A stretch of DNA of 64,000 nucleotides from Pseudomonadota bacterium (GTDB lineage: Bacteria > Pseudomonadota > Gammaproteobacteria > Steroidobacterales > Steroidobacteraceae): the NCBI GenBank assembly GCA_023423935.1, contig JAFAEQ010000006.1, forward strand, positions 69,945-133,944. The letters run 5' to 3'. Each line of letters starts with the position of its first letter. Position 1 is the first letter of the stretch. The notes under the pieces are model-generated. The model worked only from the letters and a program-made list of their open reading frames with translations, searched no databases and had not been told where the DNA came from. The position numbers were made by a program, and so were the translations under genes. Shown one piece after another: positions 1-9,067 of the stretch.

Positions 1-2
1 AC

Positions 3-563
3 GATCCCGACAATATGGTGCTCTCGCGCGATCGCGAATCTGCCGCTGAAGTCGCGGAGCATCTCGCCAAGCTCGGTCACACGCGCATCGCCATGATCAC
101 AGGTCCGCAGTCGTTCACCTCGACGGTGGAGCGTGTCGCCGGCTTCGTGAATGCGCTGGCCGAGCGCGGGCTGAAAATCGCGCCGGAATTCATGGTCGAA
201 GGCGGTTACACCTTCGAATCGGGCGCCGCGTGCGCGGAGCTGCTGCTGTCCCGCTCACCACGACCGACGGCAATTTTCGCGGGCAACGATGAAACCGCGG
301 CTGGCGTCTATCGCACGGCGTATTTGCGCGGCTTGAAGATTCCCGATGATCTGACCGTCATCGGCTTCGATGACAGCCCACTCGCCTCGCGCTTGTGCCC
401 ATCGCTCACGACCATGCGTCAGCCCATTCGCGACATGGGGCGCGCAGCCGCAGAGCGAGTCATGGCGAAGATCGCAGGGGTCAATGGCCCACCCGAAACC
501 GCCAGTACGTTCTTCCCGCACCTCGTCGTTCGCGAGTCGTCGGGCAGGCCAAAGGGAAGCTGA
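3..563 (+). CDS. LacI-family transcriptional regulator, C-terminal part
   Basis: The reading frame is open to the left edge, so the N-terminal helix-turn-helix lies outside the window. What remains is the periplasmic-binding-protein-like sensor domain of the LacI/GalR family: a segment with LGHTRIAMITGP, the FAGNDETAAGVYR strand-helix, and VIGFDDSPLASRLCPSLTTMRQP near the C-terminus, all hallmark stretches of this family. It lies 143 bases upstream of kduI and on the same strand, so it probably represses the kdu genes in response to a uronate-derived sugar. The ligand is an inference from position; the family assignment is direct. Confidence 0.9.
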   Translation, partial: DPDNMVLSRDRESAAEVAEHLAKLGHTRIAMITGPQSFTSTVERVAGFVNALAERGLKIAPEFMVEGGYTFESGAACAELLLSRSPRPTAIFAGNDETAAGVYRTAYLRGLKIPDDLTVIGFDDSPLASRLCPSLTTMRQPIRDMGRAAAERVMAKIAGVNGPPETASTFFPHLVVRESSGRPKGS

Positions 564-706
564 ATGATTGCGCCGAGCGAATACGCTTGGCGGACCGGAT
601 GACACCGGTTACCATCTGGCCCATGTAACGAGGACGGGAAGTGCGGTCGTGCGCACCGACGCATTGATGCGTTCCGAACCTTCCGGCAGCGGCTCGAGGA
701 ACTCGA

Positions 707-1558
707 ATGTTCAAGAAGACCTATCACGCGACCCATCCCGACATGATGGTGGGGGCCACCAATCAGCAGCTGCGCGATCGCTATCTGGTCGACGGTTTGT
801 TCAACGGCGAATCGATCGTTTTGAACTACGCGCATTACGAGCGCTTCATCATCGGCGGCGTCATGGCATCGAATACGCCGGTGCGACTGCCCGATCAGAC
901 GGAGCCCGCTTCGGCCGCAGGCAAACCGTTTCTGGAGCGTCGTGAGCTCGGCGTGATCAATATCGGCAAGGTGAAGGGTCGCGTCAAAGTCGATGGTCAG
1001 AGTTTCGATCTCGCCCCGAAGGACGGACTGTACGTGCCGATGGGGAGCAAGGAGGTGACCTTCGAATCCGCGTCTTCCGAGCCTGCGAAGTTCTATCTGG
1101 TCTCAACGCCGGCTCATGTGCGATTCGAGCCTGTGCATATCTCCATCGACAAGGCCGTGCCGCTCGAGCGTGGCAGTCTGGAAACGTCCAACGAACGCAC
1201 GATCTATCAATACATCGTGCCGGCGACCTGCAAGTCGGCGCAATTGTTGCTCGGGCTCACGATCCTGAAGTCGGGCAGCGTCTGGAACACCATGCCGCCC
1301 CATCTGCACGATCGCCGTTCCGAGGTGTACTTCTACTTCGATCTCGAAGGGCAGGGCGATCAGTGCGTCATGCACTTCATGGGCGAGCCTCAGGACATGC
1401 GCAGCATCGTGATCCGTAACGAGGAAGCGGTGATGTCCCCACCGTGGTCGATCCACATGGGCGCGGGCACCCGGAATTACAGCTTCATCTGGGCCATGGG
1501 CGGCGAGAATCTGGACTACACCGACATGAACGTTCTGGACATCTGCCAGTTGAAGTGA
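707..1558 (+). CDS. kduI: 5-dehydro-4-deoxy-D-glucuronate isomerase KduI
   Basis: KduI isomerises 5-keto-4-deoxyuronate to 3-deoxy-D-glycero-2,5-hexodiulosonate, a cytoplasmic step in breakdown of unsaturated uronates released from pectin or glycosaminoglycans. The 283-residue length fits the family (about 278). The cupin metal site is visible: two His and a Glu in MPPHLHDRRSEVYFYF (around residues 193-208) and a further His in WSIHMGAGTRNYSF (around 248-261). The ATG is preceded by GAGGAAC at a normal distance. kduD starts four bases after the stop, so the two genes form an operon. The upstream LacI-family gene is the likely regulator. Confidence 0.95.
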   Translation: MFKKTYHATHPDMMVGATNQQLRDRYLVDGLFNGESIVLNYAHYERFIIGGVMASNTPVRLPDQTEPASAAGKPFLERRELGVINIGKVKGRVKVDGQSFDLAPKDGLYVPMGSKEVTFESASSEPAKFYLVSTPAHVRFEPVHISIDKAVPLERGSLETSNERTIYQYIVPATCKSAQLLLGLTILKSGSVWNTMPPHLHDRRSEVYFYFDLEGQGDQCVMHFMGEPQDMRSIVIRNEEAVMSPPWSIHMGAGTRNYSFIWAMGGENLDYTDMNVLDICQLK

Positions 1559-1562
1559 CGAC

Positions 1563-2327
1563 ATGACCGACACCCATCCTTTCTCGCTGGTCGGCAAAGT
1601 CGCGGTTGTCACGGGCGCGAATACCGGACTCGGTCAGGGCATAGCGATCGCCCTTGCACAGGCAGGCGCAGACATCGTCGCGGTCGGTCGGTCTGCTCCG
1701 CAGGAAACGCAACGCGAGGTGCTCGCAGCAGGTCGCAAGTTTCATTTCGTCAGCGCGGACCTCGAGCGCAGCAGCGAATCCGCTCAGGTGATCGCGCAAG
1801 CAGTGGACGCGGGCGGTCGCATCGACATCCTGGTCAACAACGCAGGCATCATTCGTCGCAACGACGCGCTGGTGTTCACCGAAGCGGATTGGGACGCCGC
1901 GCTCGATGTAAATCTGAAGACGCCGTTCTTTCTCTCTCAGGCCGCCGCGCAATCCATGCTTCGCGCGGGGCGGGGCGGCAAGATCATCAACATCGTGTCG
2001 ATGCTCTCGTTTCAGGGCGGCATCCGCACGGCGTCGTATACCGCGAGCAAGAGCGGTCTTGCCGGGATCACCCGACTGCTGGCCAACGAATGGGCCGCGC
2101 GCGGCATCAACGTGAATGCGATTGCGCCAGGGTACTTCGAGACCAACAACACGGACGCGCTGCGTGCCGATGAACAGCGCAATCGCGAGATCCTGGCCCG
2201 CATTCCCGCAGCACGCTGGGGTCGTCCGTCCGATCTGGGTGGTGCGGCCGTCTTCCTGTCATCGCCGGCCTCGGACTATGTCCACGGCACGATCATTCCG
2301 GTCGACGGCGGCTGGCTCGCCCGCTGA
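1563..2327 (+). CDS. kduD: 2-dehydro-3-deoxy-D-gluconate 5-dehydrogenase KduD (SDR family)
   Basis: A 254-residue short-chain dehydrogenase. It has the nucleotide-binding glycine motif VVTGANTGLGQGIA (residues 15-28), the NNAG motif (LVNNAGIIRRND), and a catalytic Ser plus YxxxK in the SYTASKSGLAG segment. The family oxidises or reduces the 5-keto group of the KduI product to give 2-keto-3-deoxygluconate, which then enters the KDG kinase/aldolase route. The kdu-specific name rests on immediate linkage to kduI, four bases upstream; by sequence alone it could be another SDR of the 2-deoxygluconate dehydrogenase type. Confidence 0.9.
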   Translation: MTDTHPFSLVGKVAVVTGANTGLGQGIAIALAQAGADIVAVGRSAPQETQREVLAAGRKFHFVSADLERSSESAQVIAQAVDAGGRIDILVNNAGIIRRNDALVFTEADWDAALDVNLKTPFFLSQAAAQSMLRAGRGGKIINIVSMLSFQGGIRTASYTASKSGLAGITRLLANEWAARGINVNAIAPGYFETNNTDALRADEQRNREILARIPAARWGRPSDLGGAAVFLSSPASDYVHGTIIPVDGGWLAR

Positions 2328-2374
2328 ACACCGACAAGATCGTTCGATTCATTGCTCGGGGTTTCCCTTAATTC

Positions 2375-2392
2375 CTGTCATGCGCGTGACAG
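2375..2392. promoter_or_regulatory. Inverted repeat between kduD and the first hybrid kinase
   Basis: CTGTCA, six bases, TGACAG form a perfect inverted repeat about 50 bases after the kduD stop and 50 before the next start. There is no T-run, so it reads more like an operator than an intrinsic terminator. Function unknown. Confidence 0.3.
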
Positions 2393-2443
2393 AACACAGT
2401 TTTGGCGCGCGATCTCTCGCACGCTTATTGACTTAAGGAGGCC

Positions 2444-5242
2444 GTGCCCGCTCCGCTCGCCAGTGGAATGGGCAAGAAAACCAACGATTGGATCCATGTG
2501 CCTGATCAGTCCCGGACACGCAATGCTGGCCATGAGGGCCGTGCGCGCATGAGTGATCCCTTGATCGCGCTCAGCGACGACGCACGCTCACTGCTGAATG
2601 CCGTGGCACAGCCGCTGCTCGTGCTCGATGCACGATCGTGCGTGCTGCACGCGAATCCGGCGTTCGCGAAGTACTGCGGTTACCCAGCGCCGAGCCTGCT
2701 CGATCGCAGCCTCGAGTCTCTGATTGGCAGCTCACCGTCCGCTGCCGTCCTGATGCAAAACGTTCGTGCGAGCAACGAGCATGCGGCGGACGTCCACGTT
2801 CGGACTCACGACGGTCGCATGCTTCCGGTGCGCGTGACCGTTCGCCTCTCCGGGTCGCATCGAGTGCTCACCTTCGAGGATCAGTCGCGGATCTCGCGCC
2901 TGCGTGACTCGCTGCGCACGAGCGAACCACGCCTGCAGGTTGCGATGGATGCGCATCAGCTGTCGATGTGGGATTGGGATGTCGTGGCGGATCGTGTGAG
3001 CTACAACGAACACTGGCGTGTCTCGCTCGGGATCGACCCGCAGGAGCTGCTGCAACGGCAGGAACTTGCGGAGCGGCTGCTGCTGCCTTCCGACCGCACG
3101 GAAGTGCTCGAGCAGTTCGAGCAGCACTTTCACGGGCTCACTCAGCGCTTCGAATGCGAGTACGAGCTTGCGACCAGTGCCGGCGATACGAAATGGTTTG
3201 CCGCCCGTGCGCAGGTGGTCCAGCGCGACCCGCAGGGCAAGGCCCTGCGCGTGATTGGCGTACTGAGTGATATCACTCGCAGCAAACGCGAAATCGCGAT
3301 GGCCACTGACGTGCAGGCACGCTGGGATCGCGCGATTCGCGGCACCTCCGACGGTCTCTACGATTGGAATCTGCTCACCGGTCACGTGTGGTACGCGGAT
3401 CGCTTCCGCGAAATCATCGGCCATACGGATCGACCGTTTCCCGATACCTTCAATGCATTTCAGAACGTGCTGCATCCCGACGATCGCGGCCTGGTCCTGC
3501 AGAAGATCCGCAAACATCTCGAGAATCAGTCACCGCTCGATGTGCGTTGCCGCGTGCTGAGCGCTTCGGGGCGCCAGATCTGGTGTCGCCTGCGCGGGCA
3601 GGCGCATCGCGATGCCGCCGGGCGGCCGCAAGGTCTGTCGGGATCGATCAGCGACATCAGCGCCCAGATCACTGCAGAGGAGGCGCTCGGTCGCAGTCAG
3701 AATTTCTACGGCACGATCCTGGATTCGCTCCCGCTTTATATTGCCTATGTCGACCGTGAAGAACGCGTCGTCTATGCGAATCGGCAGTTCCAGGAGTTCT
3801 TTCGCCTTCCGTTGAGCAATCACCGGGGACGCAAGCTGCGTGAAATGCTGGGTCGTCGCCGCTACGTAGCCGCTGCGTCGAGCTTCCATGAAGCATTGCA
3901 AGGACGCACCGTGGAGTCGCAGGGCCGCTTTCGGGGTCCGTCGCGGCGCGCCGTCGATATCGAAGGCATTTTCCTGCCGCACTTCGACGAGAACGGCGAG
4001 ATCCAGGGCTGCTTCGTCGCGGCGCGCGATGTGACCGAGAAAAAGCAGCTCGAGGCGGAACTGCGTCAGAGCCAGAAGATGGAAGCGATCGGCCGGCTGA
4101 CCGGAGGGCTGGCGCACGATTTCAACAATCTGCTCGCCGTGATCATCGGCAACATGCAATTGCTCGGTCGCGCCCTGCGCGAAAGCCCGCGGCTGTTGCG
4201 ACAGTCGGAGACCGCCTTGAAGGCAGCCATGCGTGGCGCGGACCTCACGCGGCGGCTGCTGGCCTTCGCACGTCAGCAGATGCTCGAGCCGCAGGTGGTG
4301 GATCTGAACGCGCTGGTGGCGGGTATGTACGATCTGTTACGGCGTTCGCTGACCGGCGCAATCGAAATCCAGCAGAACATCGAGCCGGCCTTGTGGCCGG
4401 TCAAAGTGGATCCGGGCCAGCTCGAAAACGCCATTCTCAATCTCGTCATCAATGCACGCGATGCAATGCCGGGCGGTGGGCTCATCACGATCACGACGCG
4501 TAATGAATTGATTTCGGCACCGGTCGTGGAACCTGGCAAAGAGGAAGCCACGTTACGTGCGGGGGAGTACACGGTGCTCGAGGTGAAAGACAGCGGTACC
4601 GGCATGACGCCCGAGATTCTGAAGCGCGTGTTCGAGCCCTTCTTCACGACCAAGGATGCGGGCAAGGGCAGCGGGCTCGGATTGCCCATGGTCTATGGAT
4701 TCGTGCGTCAGTCCGGCGGCTATGTGCGTATCGAAAGCGCGCCGGGCAGTGGAACCACTGTCACGCTGTTCCTCCCGCGCACGACGGCACAAGCACAGAT
4801 GGTCACGCGTGAGGCGCCACCGCCCGCGCCTGCCGAATTGCCGATGGGACGGGAAACACTGCTGGTCGTGGAAGACAATCCCGAAGTACGCTCGACGGCT
4901 GTGGAGATTCTGAGCAGTCTCGGTTATCGCGTGCTGGAAGCGGGGAACGGCTATCAGGCGCTCGAGCGGTTCATGCAACACACGGACATCGCATTGGTAT
5001 TTTCCGATGTGATGCTGCCCGGCGGTTTGCCAGGAACCTCGCTCGTCAATAAATTGCGTGAGCGTCGGCCCGGACTCAAAGTGCTGATGACGTCCGCCTT
5101 CAGTGACAGCTCGATTCTGCATCGGGATATGCTCGACGGCACGTTGCAGCTGTTGAGCAAGCCTTATCGCCTCGAGGATCTGGCACGGCAGGTGCGAGCG
5201 ATACTAGACAAGAATGAGGTGACCAAACGTGTCCAGGCGTGA
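2444..5242 (+). CDS. Multi-PAS hybrid sensor histidine kinase with C-terminal receiver
   Basis: A 932-residue soluble-looking kinase with no clear membrane segment. About four PAS domains (roughly 50-160, 165-280, 290-410, 415-535) lead to a HisKA dimerisation domain with phospho-acceptor His near 557 (GGLAHDFNN), a HATPase domain with N-box NLVINARDAMPGG and G-box GKGSGLGLPMVYGF, and a receiver (about 800-920) with acceptor Asp in FSDVMLPGG. The start is uncertain: GTG 2444 sits only three bases after AAGGAG; ATG 2468 and ATG 2549 are alternatives, the last being just before the first PAS. The next gene overlaps its end by 14 bases, so the receiver-EAL protein is probably its partner. Confidence 0.9.
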   Translation: MPAPLASGMGKKTNDWIHVPDQSRTRNAGHEGRARMSDPLIALSDDARSLLNAVAQPLLVLDARSCVLHANPAFAKYCGYPAPSLLDRSLESLIGSSPSAAVLMQNVRASNEHAADVHVRTHDGRMLPVRVTVRLSGSHRVLTFEDQSRISRLRDSLRTSEPRLQVAMDAHQLSMWDWDVVADRVSYNEHWRVSLGIDPQELLQRQELAERLLLPSDRTEVLEQFEQHFHGLTQRFECEYELATSAGDTKWFAARAQVVQRDPQGKALRVIGVLSDITRSKREIAMATDVQARWDRAIRGTSDGLYDWNLLTGHVWYADRFREIIGHTDRPFPDTFNAFQNVLHPDDRGLVLQKIRKHLENQSPLDVRCRVLSASGRQIWCRLRGQAHRDAAGRPQGLSGSISDISAQITAEEALGRSQNFYGTILDSLPLYIAYVDREERVVYANRQFQEFFRLPLSNHRGRKLREMLGRRRYVAAASSFHEALQGRTVESQGRFRGPSRRAVDIEGIFLPHFDENGEIQGCFVAARDVTEKKQLEAELRQSQKMEAIGRLTGGLAHDFNNLLAVIIGNMQLLGRALRESPRLLRQSETALKAAMRGADLTRRLLAFARQQMLEPQVVDLNALVAGMYDLLRRSLTGAIEIQQNIEPALWPVKVDPGQLENAILNLVINARDAMPGGGLITITTRNELISAPVVEPGKEEATLRAGEYTVLEVKDSGTGMTPEILKRVFEPFFTTKDAGKGSGLGLPMVYGFVRQSGGYVRIESAPGSGTTVTLFLPRTTAQAQMVTREAPPPAPAELPMGRETLLVVEDNPEVRSTAVEILSSLGYRVLEAGNGYQALERFMQHTDIALVFSDVMLPGGLPGTSLVNKLRERRPGLKVLMTSAFSDSSILHRDMLDGTLQLLSKPYRLEDLARQVRAILDKNEVTKRVQA

Positions 5243-6425
5243 ACGCAATCTGGTACTGGCCGTCGATGACGAAGTCGACTTTCTGGAGCTCATCGTTCAG
5301 GTGGGCGAAGGCGTCGGTTGCGACGTGATCACTGCGGACAGCGCCGATGCCTTTCGAGAGCAGCTGGCGAATCGCAATCCCGCACTGATCCTGCTCGATC
5401 TGCAGATGCCCGGCATGGATGGCATCGAAGCGCTGCGTTATCTGGGTCGGATCGGTGCCGATGCCGGCATCGTGCTCGCGAGCGGCATGGATCAGCGTGT
5501 GCTCGTCAGCGCACGGCAGCTTGGCGATCAGCTCGGACTGCGCATGCTCGGGACGCTGCAGAAACCCGCCATGCTCGAAGACATCGAGTCGCTCCTGCTC
5601 AAGCACGTCGAGCCCACCGAGCGCATTACGGTCGAAGACCTGCGCCGGGCCATCGAGGAACATGAGCTGATCGTCCACTATCAGCCCAAGGTCGTACGGA
5701 CACAGAAGGATTGGCAGGTGCGCAGTGCCGAAGCGCTCGTGCGCTGGCGACATCCGCGTCTGGGATTGTTGTTGCCGGGTGAGTTTCTGCCGCTCGCCGA
5801 ACAATCCGGACTCATCGTCGGCGTGACGGATTTCGTGCTGACCGATGCGATCCGGCAGATCGGTCATTGGCGTCAGCGTGGACTCGATCTCGGCGCGGCC
5901 GTGAATCTGTCGCCGCGACTGGTGCAGGATCTCGAATTCCCCGATCGTCTCGGACTGATCCTGCGCGAATTCGATGCGGCCGCGGAGCAGCTGACGCTCG
6001 AAGTCACCGAAGCTGCCTCGCTCGATGATCCGGATCTCGTGATGGACATTTTCACGCGCCTGCGCGTGCGCGGCGTCGGACTCTCGCTCGATGACTTCGG
6101 TATCGGCACCTCCTCGCTCACGCAGCTGTACAAGATGCCGTTCAGCGAAGTGAAGATCGATCGACTGCTCATCGGCGAGATTCCCACGGGCCGCGCCGCC
6201 GCCACCGTCGTGCGGGCCATCATCGATCTCGCACACAACCTCTCGCTGTCCGTCTGCGCCGAAGGCGTGGAATCCTCACCCGTATTCGAAATGCTGGACC
6301 AGGCGGGCTGCGATGCCCTGCAAGGCGAGTTCATCGCCCACGCCATGCCCGCCAACGAGATCGAATCCTTCATCGACGTATGGAACGGCGCGGATCACAC
6401 GTTGGTGCCGGTGGTGAGGAAGTAG
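5229..6425 (+). CDS. Receiver-EAL response regulator (putative cyclic-di-GMP phosphodiesterase)
   Basis: 398 residues: receiver domain (about 6-120) with acceptor Asp in LILLDLQMPG near residue 57 and conserved Lys in LQKP, then an EAL domain (about 145-385). EAL residues present: EALVRW, Asn in AVNLSPRL, Glu in LEVTEA, Asp-Asp in LSLDDFG, Lys in VKIDR, Glu in CAEGVES and Gln in LQGEF. The loop usually read DDFGTGYSS is DDFGIGTSS here, so activity is likely but not certain. The GTG start overlaps the preceding kinase by 14 bases, implying translational coupling. It is a paralogue of the gene at 14310-15482, sharing the ASGMDQRVL segment in its receiver. Confidence 0.9.
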   Translation: MSRRERNLVLAVDDEVDFLELIVQVGEGVGCDVITADSADAFREQLANRNPALILLDLQMPGMDGIEALRYLGRIGADAGIVLASGMDQRVLVSARQLGDQLGLRMLGTLQKPAMLEDIESLLLKHVEPTERITVEDLRRAIEEHELIVHYQPKVVRTQKDWQVRSAEALVRWRHPRLGLLLPGEFLPLAEQSGLIVGVTDFVLTDAIRQIGHWRQRGLDLGAAVNLSPRLVQDLEFPDRLGLILREFDAAAEQLTLEVTEAASLDDPDLVMDIFTRLRVRGVGLSLDDFGIGTSSLTQLYKMPFSEVKIDRLLIGEIPTGRAAATVVRAIIDLAHNLSLSVCAEGVESSPVFEMLDQAGCDALQGEFIAHAMPANEIESFIDVWNGADHTLVPVVRK

Positions 6426-6450
6426 CGAGCGGCGGCCGGCGGCCGTCCTT

Positions 6451-6612
6451 AGGCTCTAGGTGCTAGGCTCTAGGGCCTAGGGCGCGCTGATCGCGCGCTC
6501 TCGGACCTTTGAGGAGCAATGCGGACGTACTGGCAGATAAGTTTCGAGTGAGCGCCCAGCGGATCGTCTTCCCTGCTGGCTAGCGCCTAGGGCCTAGGAC
6601 CTAGTGCCTCTC
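6451..6612. repeat. CTAG-rich heptamer array with inverted arms between convergent genes
   Basis: Left arm 6451-6484 repeats a 7-base unit TAGGNNC about five times. Right arm 6581-6612 carries the opposite orientation, CCTAGNN, about four times. About 96 bases of non-repetitive sequence separate the arms. The array fills the gap between the EAL gene stop (6425) and the stop of the minus-strand kinase (6616). CTAG is normally a rare tetranucleotide in proteobacteria, so this clustering is not background composition. A shorter array of the same unit occurs at 40096-40128. Confidence 0.85.
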
Positions 6613-6615
6613 TTC

Positions 6616-8073
6616 TCAAATGGCCCTTCTCAACTTGTCCTTCGCCTGCCTCAGCAGATGCAGCGGAGCGGAGAGCACGATGCGGGTTCCTCGGCCGGGC
6701 TCTTCGAAGGTGATGGTGCCGCCGAGCATGCGGGCGCGGTATTCCATGATCTTGAGGCCCATGCCGGGGCGGCCTTGTGCAAGGCCGGCGGAAAGACCGA
6801 TGCCATCATCCGTGATGGAGAGCTGCAGCTTGCGACCGATCGTGCGCAGATCGATCACGACCGACTTGGCGCGTGCATAGCGTGCGGCATTGGTCGTGGC
6901 TTCCTGGGCGATACGGTACAGATGGGTGGCCGCGCCTTCTTCGAGATCGGGCAGCTTCTGACCGCCGGTCTCGAATCTGCACTCCATGTTGTACATATCG
7001 GTACAGCGCACGGCGAGATGCTTGAGCGCTTCGGGCAATCCGCCGCGTTCGAGATTCACGGGTGCGAGACCGCGAGCGAGCGAACGTGTGCTCTGAATAG
7101 CATGCGCGAGCAGATCGCTGATCTTCACGATCTGTGACTGATATCGCTGCGCTTCGCGCGAGAGCTGCATCTCCAGGCCCTTCAGCAGCAGTGACAATCC
7201 GGTCAGCTCCTGGCCGAGGCCGTCGTGCAGATCGCTGCCGAGACGGCGCTGCTCACGATTGGAGATTTCCAGGATCTCCTGCTCGAGGGCCTTCTGGTTG
7301 GTGATTTCGCGAACGGTGCAGACGAGTCCCACCACCGTGCCGTGATCCCGCAGCGGGACGTGCGTGAAGGTGAACCAGCGCACCGATCCATCTGCGGCGA
7401 TCCAGGCGCGCTCCTGATCCGTGAGCGAGCGGCCCGTACGTATCGTGTTCGTCGCCTGCTGTTCGATTTCGACGATCGTCTCTTCGGGCCAGACCTCGGA
7501 GAGCCGGTGACCGAGCACGGCCTCGCGCTTCTTCTTCAGCGTGTCGAGCAGCGCGCGATTCACGACCGTCAGGCGATTCTCCGTATCGGTGGCGTAAACG
7601 ATCTCCGGAAGACTGTCGATGAGCGTTCCGAGGAGCAGGCGTTGTTCTTCCAGTGCCGCTTCGGCCTGGCGCCGTTCACGGCGTTCGCGAGCCTCCGTCA
7701 GTGCGCGATTGACGACGGCAGGCAGGCGTTGCAGACGATCCTTCAGGACGTAATCAGTGGCGCCGCTCTTCAGCGCTTCGATGGCGCGTTCCTCGCCGAG
7801 CGAGCCGGAGACGAAGATGAAGGGCACGTCCGCGGATTGTTGAAGGACGAGCTTGAGTGCCGCGAGCCCGTCGAAGCCGGGCAGCGTGTAATCTGCGAGC
7901 ACCAGATCGGGCGCAGGATCGCTGCGCAGGGCTTCCACGAATTTCTCTTTCGACCAGACATGAGCCCAGTCGACGGACATTTCGTTGCGCGCGAGCTCGA
8001 GCCGAATCAACTCGGCATCGTTCGGATCGTCCTCGAGCAGGACGAAACGCAGCGCTGCGGCTTCCTTCTTCAT
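6616..8073 (-). CDS. Receiver-PAS-HisKA_3 sensor histidine kinase (NarX/DesK-type)
   Basis: About 485 residues from the ATG at 8073, chosen over an upstream GTG (8115) because AAGGA lies about nine bases before it. Order: N-terminal receiver with acidic pair LLEDDPNDAEL, acceptor Asp in LVLADYTLPGFDG and Lys in DYVLKD; one PAS domain (about 150-265); HisKA_3 with His in GSDLHDGLGQELTG; HATPase ending in DDGIGLSAG and GMGLKIMEYRARMLGG. A receiver at the amino end of this kinase type suggests that another kinase can phosphorylate it. It is divergent from the LuxR-type regulator at 8278, its probable target, with a direct repeat in the shared upstream region. Confidence 0.9.
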   Translation of the reverse strand: MKKEAAALRFVLLEDDPNDAELIRLELARNEMSVDWAHVWSKEKFVEALRSDPAPDLVLADYTLPGFDGLAALKLVLQQSADVPFIFVSGSLGEERAIEALKSGATDYVLKDRLQRLPAVVNRALTEARERRERRQAEAALEEQRLLLGTLIDSLPEIVYATDTENRLTVVNRALLDTLKKKREAVLGHRLSEVWPEETIVEIEQQATNTIRTGRSLTDQERAWIAADGSVRWFTFTHVPLRDHGTVVGLVCTVREITNQKALEQEILEISNREQRRLGSDLHDGLGQELTGLSLLLKGLEMQLSREAQRYQSQIVKISDLLAHAIQSTRSLARGLAPVNLERGGLPEALKHLAVRCTDMYNMECRFETGGQKLPDLEEGAATHLYRIAQEATTNAARYARAKSVVIDLRTIGRKLQLSITDDGIGLSAGLAQGRPGMGLKIMEYRARMLGGTITFEEPGRGTRIVLSAPLHLLRQAKDKLRRAI

Positions 8074-8137
8074 ACGTCGGATCCTTGGCTCCCGGTCCGC
8101 GACCCTGGCAGACACGGGGCTAAGCTATCACTGTGTT

Positions 8138-8170
8138 GCGACTGTGGAAAAGTGATGCGACTGTGGAAAA
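8138..8170. promoter_or_regulatory. Tandem 14-base direct repeat in a divergent two-component promoter region
   Basis: GCGACTGTGGAAAA occurs at 8138-8151 and again at 8157-8170, a 19-base period, between the divergent kinase (start 8073) and response regulator (start 8278). Two same-orientation sites about two helical turns apart would suit a dimeric LuxR-family regulator acting on its own region. This is inference from position and repeat spacing. Confidence 0.5.
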
Positions 8171-8277
8171 TGTGGATTGCCGTTCCTGTCCGAGCCCGCA
8201 GACTCGCTCGGCGGTCGCACCCGCAGCACGCATTGCTTGTGATGTAAGCGTGGGAACAACGAAAAAAGGTGGAGCCG

Positions 8278-8955
8278 ATGACGGAGCTTGCAAAGGTCGT
8301 AATTGTCGATGATCACCCCTTCGTCCGCGAAGGATTGAAACAACTACTGGCCGGTCAGCCGGATTTCAGTCTCACAGCCGAAGCTTCCAGTTCCGCCGCC
8401 GCTCAGGAAGCCATCAACCGCGCACCCCCCGATGTCGCCGTCGTCGATCTGGCGCTCGGTGCCGACGACGGAGTCGAGCTGGTGCGCTGGATTCGCGAAC
8501 ATCACCCCAACGTGCGCGTGCTGGTGCTCTCGATGCAGGAAGAAGCGTTGTATGCAGAGCGGCTGCTGCGGCTCGGGGTCAGTGGCTATGTGATGAAGAA
8601 CGTCGCAGGCACCGATTTCCTCGGCGCGTTGCGCAAGGTCGCGCGCGGGCAGAAGCATGTTAGCGCTGCCATGGGCGAACGCCTGCTGAACCAGGTCGCT
8701 CGCGGTCGCTCGCCGGGTGCGACAGAAGATCCGGTGTCCGCGCTCACCGAGCGCGAACTGGAGGTGTTCAAGCTGATCGGCGCTGGCATCAGCACCCGCG
8801 AGATTTCCCAGCGCCTGGAGCTGTCGATGAAGACGGTCGATGCACACCGCCGTCACATGCGCGAGAAACTGAACCTTCGCACCACCAGCGAACTGATCCG
8901 TTACGCGACGCAATGGGTGTCGAGCCAGGGCGTCGGCGGAGCCGCGGCCAACTAG
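8278..8955 (+). CDS. NarL/LuxR-family response regulator
   Basis: About 225 residues from ATG 8278, which has AAGGTGG five bases upstream; an in-frame GTG nine bases earlier is less likely. Receiver: VVIVDDHPFVREGLK, acceptor Asp in VAVVDLALGADDG, Ser/Lys positions in LVLSMQ and YVMKN. C-terminal HTH: LTERELEVFKLIGAGISTREISQRL followed by recognition-helix segment MKTVDAHRRHMREKL. The probable partner kinase is the divergent gene at 6616-8073. It is a paralogue of the regulator at 11152-11877. The acceptor-loop LALGADDG departs from the usual MPGMDG. Confidence 0.93.
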   Translation: MTELAKVVIVDDHPFVREGLKQLLAGQPDFSLTAEASSSAAAQEAINRAPPDVAVVDLALGADDGVELVRWIREHHPNVRVLVLSMQEEALYAERLLRLGVSGYVMKNVAGTDFLGALRKVARGQKHVSAAMGERLLNQVARGRSPGATEDPVSALTERELEVFKLIGAGISTREISQRLELSMKTVDAHRRHMREKLNLRTTSELIRYATQWVSSQGVGGAAAN

Positions 8956-8961
8956 CAGGCG

Positions 8962-8986
8962 GCGAAGGCGCACGGTGCGCCTTCGC
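8962..8986 (+). terminator. Hairpin after the LuxR-family regulator
   Basis: GCGAAGGCGCAC and its exact reverse complement are separated by a single G, six bases after the stop codon. The 12-base stem is very stable, but no U-tract follows, so it may act as a 3'-end stabiliser or a factor-assisted terminator. Confidence 0.6.
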
Positions 8987-9067
8987 GAGCGCCGCCGACG
9001 CTCGCATGGATTTCCGAACGGGAATCGGCGCTTACATTGATAAAAGACGCTCGCGCCGCCCCAGACA

